From NCBI GenBank assembly GCA_027327845.1, contig DAHVYC010000001.1:1-31423 (forward strand): a DNA stretch of 31,423 bases. Reading direction: 5' to 3'. The notes beneath the pieces were generated by a model that ran no database searches, was not told where the DNA came from, and worked only from the letters and a program-made list of their open reading frames with translations. The stretch comes from Candidatus Nomurabacteria bacterium (GTDB lineage Bacteria; Patescibacteriota; Minisyncoccia; Phycocordibacterales; UBA9973). The position numbers and the translations under genes are program-made. Below are positions 29,376 through 31,423 of the stretch, in pieces. Each line of letters opens with the position of its first letter. Position 1 is the first letter of the stretch.

Positions 29376-29436
29376 GCCCAGGTGGATAAAAACCAAACTG
29401 CTTTGGTTTTTATCCGAAGGAGGCCGACACCTGGGC
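29376..29436 (+). repeat. tRNA-acceptor-like palindrome upstream of tRNA-Leu
   Basis: GCCCAGGTG (29376-29384) pairs with CACCTGGGC (29428-29436). GCCCAGG and CCTGGGC are exactly the acceptor strands of tRNA-Leu, 50 nt downstream. Inside, GGATAAAAACCAAA-CTGC-TTTGGTTTTTATCC (29384-29415) is a perfect 14-bp hairpin. It looks like a tRNA-Leu acceptor stem whose body has been replaced by a tetraloop palindrome. Confidence 0.65.
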
Positions 29437-29485
29437 GAGGGGTTTTCTGTAAGAAAAAACAAATACGCAGTTTATTTGTTTACAA

Positions 29486-29568
29486 GCCCAGGTGGCGGAA
29501 TCTGGTATACGCGTATGCTTGAGGTGCATATACCGCAAGGTTTGGGGGTTCGAGTCCCCCCCTGGGCA
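29486..29568 (+). tRNA. tRNA-Leu (anticodon GAG)
   Basis: A class II tRNA of 83 nt: acceptor GCCCAGG/CCTGGGC, anticodon stem TATGC/GCATA with loop TTGAGGT (anticodon GAG, reads CUC/CUU), a variable arm and T-arm GGGGG-TTCGAGT-CCCCC. The discriminator is A, with no encoded CCA. The gpsA ATG starts 2 nt later, so the tRNA 3' end must be cut from, or transcribed into, that mRNA. Confidence 0.96.
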
Positions 29569-29570
29569 CT

Positions 29571-30407
29571 ATGAAAATATTGATTTTAGGTAATGGTGCA
29601 TTCGGTTCAGTAATGGCTTCTTATTTGAAGAAAAAAGGCCATAAAGTTTTGCCGGAGAGCGAAATATCTAAAGCGGAAGCTATTTTTGTCTCTCTTCCTT
29701 CTTTTGCCGTAGTACCGGAATTGTTAAAGCTAAAAAATAAAATTACCAAATCAAAAATCATAATATGTTCGAAAGGATTTTCAAACGACGGCGAGCTTCT
29801 CTCAGAAGCCCTAAAGAGAAAACTAAAAAACAAAATTTTCTTTCTTTACGGACCCACACTGGCGCATGAACTCAAAGAAGGGGTATTTTCCGGCATGGTA
29901 CTCTCCGGACCTTCCGGTAAAGAAAAATTAAAAAAAGAACTGGAATCAGAATCTTTACACATAGAATTATCGGAAGATGTAGTTGGCGTGCAAATCGGAT
30001 CCGGACTTAAGAATGCTGTGACGATTTTCGTCGGCATAGCGGAAGGGGCTAAGTATGGGGACAACACCAAAGCATATATATTTACGAAAGGTGTATGCGA
30101 AATAGCGAAGATAGGAAAAGCATTAGGAGGGGATATGAGCACTTTTTTGGGGCTTACTTGCATAGGAGATCTTACATTACATTCCAGAAATAGATCTATA
30201 GGAGTAGAGATCGGGAAGGGTAAAAATATCCGTTCAATTATAGGTAAGTTGGATTATGTCCCCGAGGGTATAGTGGCGGTGCAAAACATAAAGATATTGG
30301 GCATAAAAAAGAAGATTAAAATGCCGATTATGGACATACTTTATAAAATTATCTTTGGAGGTATGTCTCCATCTGCTGGAGTGGAAATGATTAAAAAATT
30401 GCCATAA
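29571..30407 (+). CDS. gpsA: NAD(P)-dependent glycerol-3-phosphate dehydrogenase
   Basis: 278 aa, shorter than the ~330-aa norm. It reduces dihydroxyacetone phosphate to sn-glycerol 3-phosphate for phospholipid synthesis. A Rossmann GNGAFGS loop is at ~7-13, and 'YGPTLAHELKEGVFSGMVLSG' and 'GSGLKNAVTIFVGIAEGAKYGDNTKAYIFTKG' (with the catalytic Lys) are conserved, as is 'LGLTCIGDLTLHSRNRSIGVEIGKG'. The shortening falls in the N-terminal domain between the first strand and 'SLPSFAVVPEL'. It begins 2 nt after tRNA-Leu. Confidence 0.92.
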   Translation: MKILILGNGAFGSVMASYLKKKGHKVLPESEISKAEAIFVSLPSFAVVPELLKLKNKITKSKIIICSKGFSNDGELLSEALKRKLKNKIFFLYGPTLAHELKEGVFSGMVLSGPSGKEKLKKELESESLHIELSEDVVGVQIGSGLKNAVTIFVGIAEGAKYGDNTKAYIFTKGVCEIAKIGKALGGDMSTFLGLTCIGDLTLHSRNRSIGVEIGKGKNIRSIIGKLDYVPEGIVAVQNIKILGIKKKIKMPIMDILYKIIFGGMSPSAGVEMIKKLP

Positions 30408-30413
30408 CAGTTG

Positions 30414-30419
30414 TATAAT
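30414..30419 (+). promoter_or_regulatory. -10 box of the adenosyltransferase gene
   Basis: A perfect TATAAT ends 6 nt before the ATG at 30426, within the 18-nt gap after gpsA. Confidence 0.55.
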
Positions 30420-30425
30420 AAATAT

Positions 30426-30980
30426 ATGCTTTACACTAGAAAAGGAGACAATGGGACAACTAAAACGTTCGGTTGCGACCAGCGTATTTCCAAGAGCTCG
30501 GCCATAGCGGAAGCACTCGGATCGCTCGATGAGATAAACTCTTTTCTCGGTATTTGCAAGGTGAGATCCAGGAAAGAGGAGCTTTCCATTCCTGATGGTA
30601 CTCCGGTGTATAAAATAATTCATGAGATACAGAAAAACTTATTCATAATCCAGGCGGAATTGGCTGGAGCTTCCATGTCTATAGACGAACCAAAGGTGAA
30701 AGAATTGGAATCTATTATTGATTCCATAGAAAAGGAACTTAAGCCCATAAAATCATTTTTCATCTCCGGGGGAATAGAATTGGCAGCGTTTTTTGATACG
30801 GCTCGCACCATTGCTCGCAGAGCGGAGAGGAGAGTGACGGCAGTATCGGATGAAGGAAGGCAAGAAATCAAAGCGAGTACAAAGGCATACCTTAATAGAT
30901 TATCCAGCGTACTTTATGCGCTGGCTAGACTTACCAACCATAAATTTGGTATAACTGAGGAAAGTCCGAATTATAAGTAG
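30426..30980 (+). CDS. PduO-type cob(I)alamin adenosyltransferase
   Basis: 184 aa. It transfers the adenosyl group of ATP to cob(I)alamin to form coenzyme B12. The N-terminal ATP loop MLYTRKGDNGTTKTFG, the 'ALGSLDEINSFLG' helix, 'FFISGGIELAAFFDTARTIARRAERRV' and 'YLNRLSSVLYALARL' are the family signatures, with the Arg and Glu that contact ATP in RTIARRAER. The ATG at 30426 is preferred to a TTG at 30411, which lies in the promoter. No other B12 gene or B12-dependent enzyme is in the window. It may serve salvage, or have an ATP-binding regulatory role. Confidence 0.9.
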   Translation: MLYTRKGDNGTTKTFGCDQRISKSSAIAEALGSLDEINSFLGICKVRSRKEELSIPDGTPVYKIIHEIQKNLFIIQAELAGASMSIDEPKVKELESIIDSIEKELKPIKSFFISGGIELAAFFDTARTIARRAERRVTAVSDEGRQEIKASTKAYLNRLSSVLYALARLTNHKFGITEESPNYK

Positions 30981-30992
30981 GGCTTTTAATAT

Positions 30993-31065
30993 GGTGCCTA
31001 TGGTGTAATGGTTAGCACTAGGGTTTGTGGAACCCTCAGTCAGAGTTCGAATCTCTGTAGGCACC
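30993..31065 (+). tRNA. tRNA-His (anticodon GTG)
   Basis: Acceptor GTGCCTA/TAGGCAC, with an encoded extra G at -1 (30993) opposite the C discriminator, the hallmark of tRNA-His. Anticodon stem AGGGT/ACCCT with loop TTGTGGA (anticodon GTG), and T-arm with TTCGAAT. CCA is not encoded. Confidence 0.96.
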
Positions 31066-31094
31066 CACGAATTTTCTATAAATACTCATTAGGT

Positions 31095-31124
31095 TTGTGT
31101 GTTTTGGCTATAACCTGATATAAT
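31095..31124 (+). promoter_or_regulatory. promoter of the SemiSWEET gene
   Basis: TTGTGT (31095-31100), an 18-bp spacer and TATAAT (31119-31124) with an extended TGA immediately before it. The -10 ends 6 nt before the ATG at 31131. The start point would be at or next to the start codon. Confidence 0.65.
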
Positions 31125-31130
31125 TGTTTT

Positions 31131-31385
31131 ATGTTAAACGTAGAGATAATTGGATTTATTGCTGGTATATTTGTTGCTTCTTCTCTTATTCCACAAAACA
31201 TAAAGTCTTGGAGAACAAAGTCCACTAGCGACATTTCTCTAACTTGGATGCTCATAAACATTGTTGGACAAATACTCTGGGCAGTTTATGGTTTATTAAT
31301 AAATAGCCTAGCACTTATTGTTATGAGTTCTATTACTCTAGCGTTAGCACTGTCTTTACTTGTTCTAAAACTAAAACACGGTTAA
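31131..31385 (+). CDS. SemiSWEET/PQ-loop family transporter
   Basis: 84 aa with three TM segments (~5-22, 37-56, 60-80), the usual size of a bacterial SemiSWEET half-transporter that dimerises to carry sugars. The PQ motif is present (SLIPQNIKSWRTKSTSDISLTWM, Pro21-Gln22) and the 'SLTWM' motif leads TM2. The substrate is not known. The last 38 bases of the window contain no recognisable feature. Confidence 0.88.
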   Translation: MLNVEIIGFIAGIFVASSLIPQNIKSWRTKSTSDISLTWMLINIVGQILWAVYGLLINSLALIVMSSITLALALSLLVLKLKHG

Positions 31386-31423
31386 AGAATATAATACCAT
31401 TTAGTTTTTCTACCTTTTGGAAA

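Noticed and set aside
29374..29574. Open frame of ~66 codons across the tRNA-Leu region
   Set aside because: It covers the palindrome and the whole tRNA-Leu gene, so the frame is a by-product of structured RNA sequence.

Overview
The window looks like part of a reduced, AT-rich bacterial genome, most likely a Candidate Phyla Radiation (Patescibacteria, Parcubacteria-like) organism. The evidence is very tight gene packing, three copies of a cysteine-rich zinc-ribbon protein family known mostly from such genomes, a DUF5652-type small membrane protein, six tRNA genes with no encoded CCA, and many genes whose only upstream signal is a TATAAT-like box about 6 nt before the ATG. UGA works as a stop codon (ends at 720 and 20213), so UGA-recoded lineages are unlikely. 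No IS element, phage, CRISPR array or rRNA was seen.

Layout. 1-5631: the 3' end of a Cys-rich paralogue, a SpoU-type RNA methyltransferase, fpg (minus), an exported amidase, ruvA (minus), rpsT and a DrrA/DrrB-like ABC exporter. 5633-15821, all on the minus strand: a 991-aa surface protein of alternating Fn3-like and Ig-like repeats, a secreted Tyr/Pro-rich protein, and an apparent operon of PGPGW-type protein, ECF sigma factor, possible anti-sigma factor, DUF5666-like protein, MacA-like adaptor, MacB-like ATPase and permease, followed by a second DUF5666-like gene. 15892-20213: patatin-like lipase, tRNA-Arg(GCG), PH-like membrane protein and a P-type cation ATPase. 20214-25283: tRNA-Ser(TGA) in a palindrome-rich gap, DUF5652-like protein, ruvX, a stand-alone tRNA-binding domain, pilM-pilN-pilO plus a small membrane protein, tRNA-Val and tRNA-Arg(TCT), and an RluA/RluD-type pseudouridine synthase. 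25323-31385: two tandem Cys-rich paralogues, rplS, tRNA-Leu(GAG), gpsA, a PduO-type cobalamin adenosyltransferase, tRNA-His(GTG) and a SemiSWEET transporter.

The most interesting layer is not a gene. A set of structured palindromic sequences recurs through the window. One is a 109-bp element with perfect 28-bp terminal inverted repeats, sitting in frame inside the pseudouridine synthase gene. Smaller hairpins sit in frame in ruvA and fpg, in loops longer than usual for those families. Composite palindromes fill the gaps at 3004-3152, 16744-16869, 20215-20405 and 29242-29436. Many of them have 4-nt loops (TGCT, CGTC, CTGC, GCAG, TGTT). Several have outer arms that copy the end of a neighbouring tRNA gene, and two share sequence with each other. 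A 39-nt repeat (37/39 identical) lies 9 nt downstream of both fpg and rplS. Together they resemble a stem-variable family of palindromic elements that tolerates insertion into genes, comparable in concept to the Rickettsia palindromic elements.

Regulation seems to rest mainly on extremely short or absent 5' leaders. At least nine starts have a -10-like hexamer ending exactly 6 nt upstream, including overlapping divergent -10 boxes between fpg and the amidase gene.
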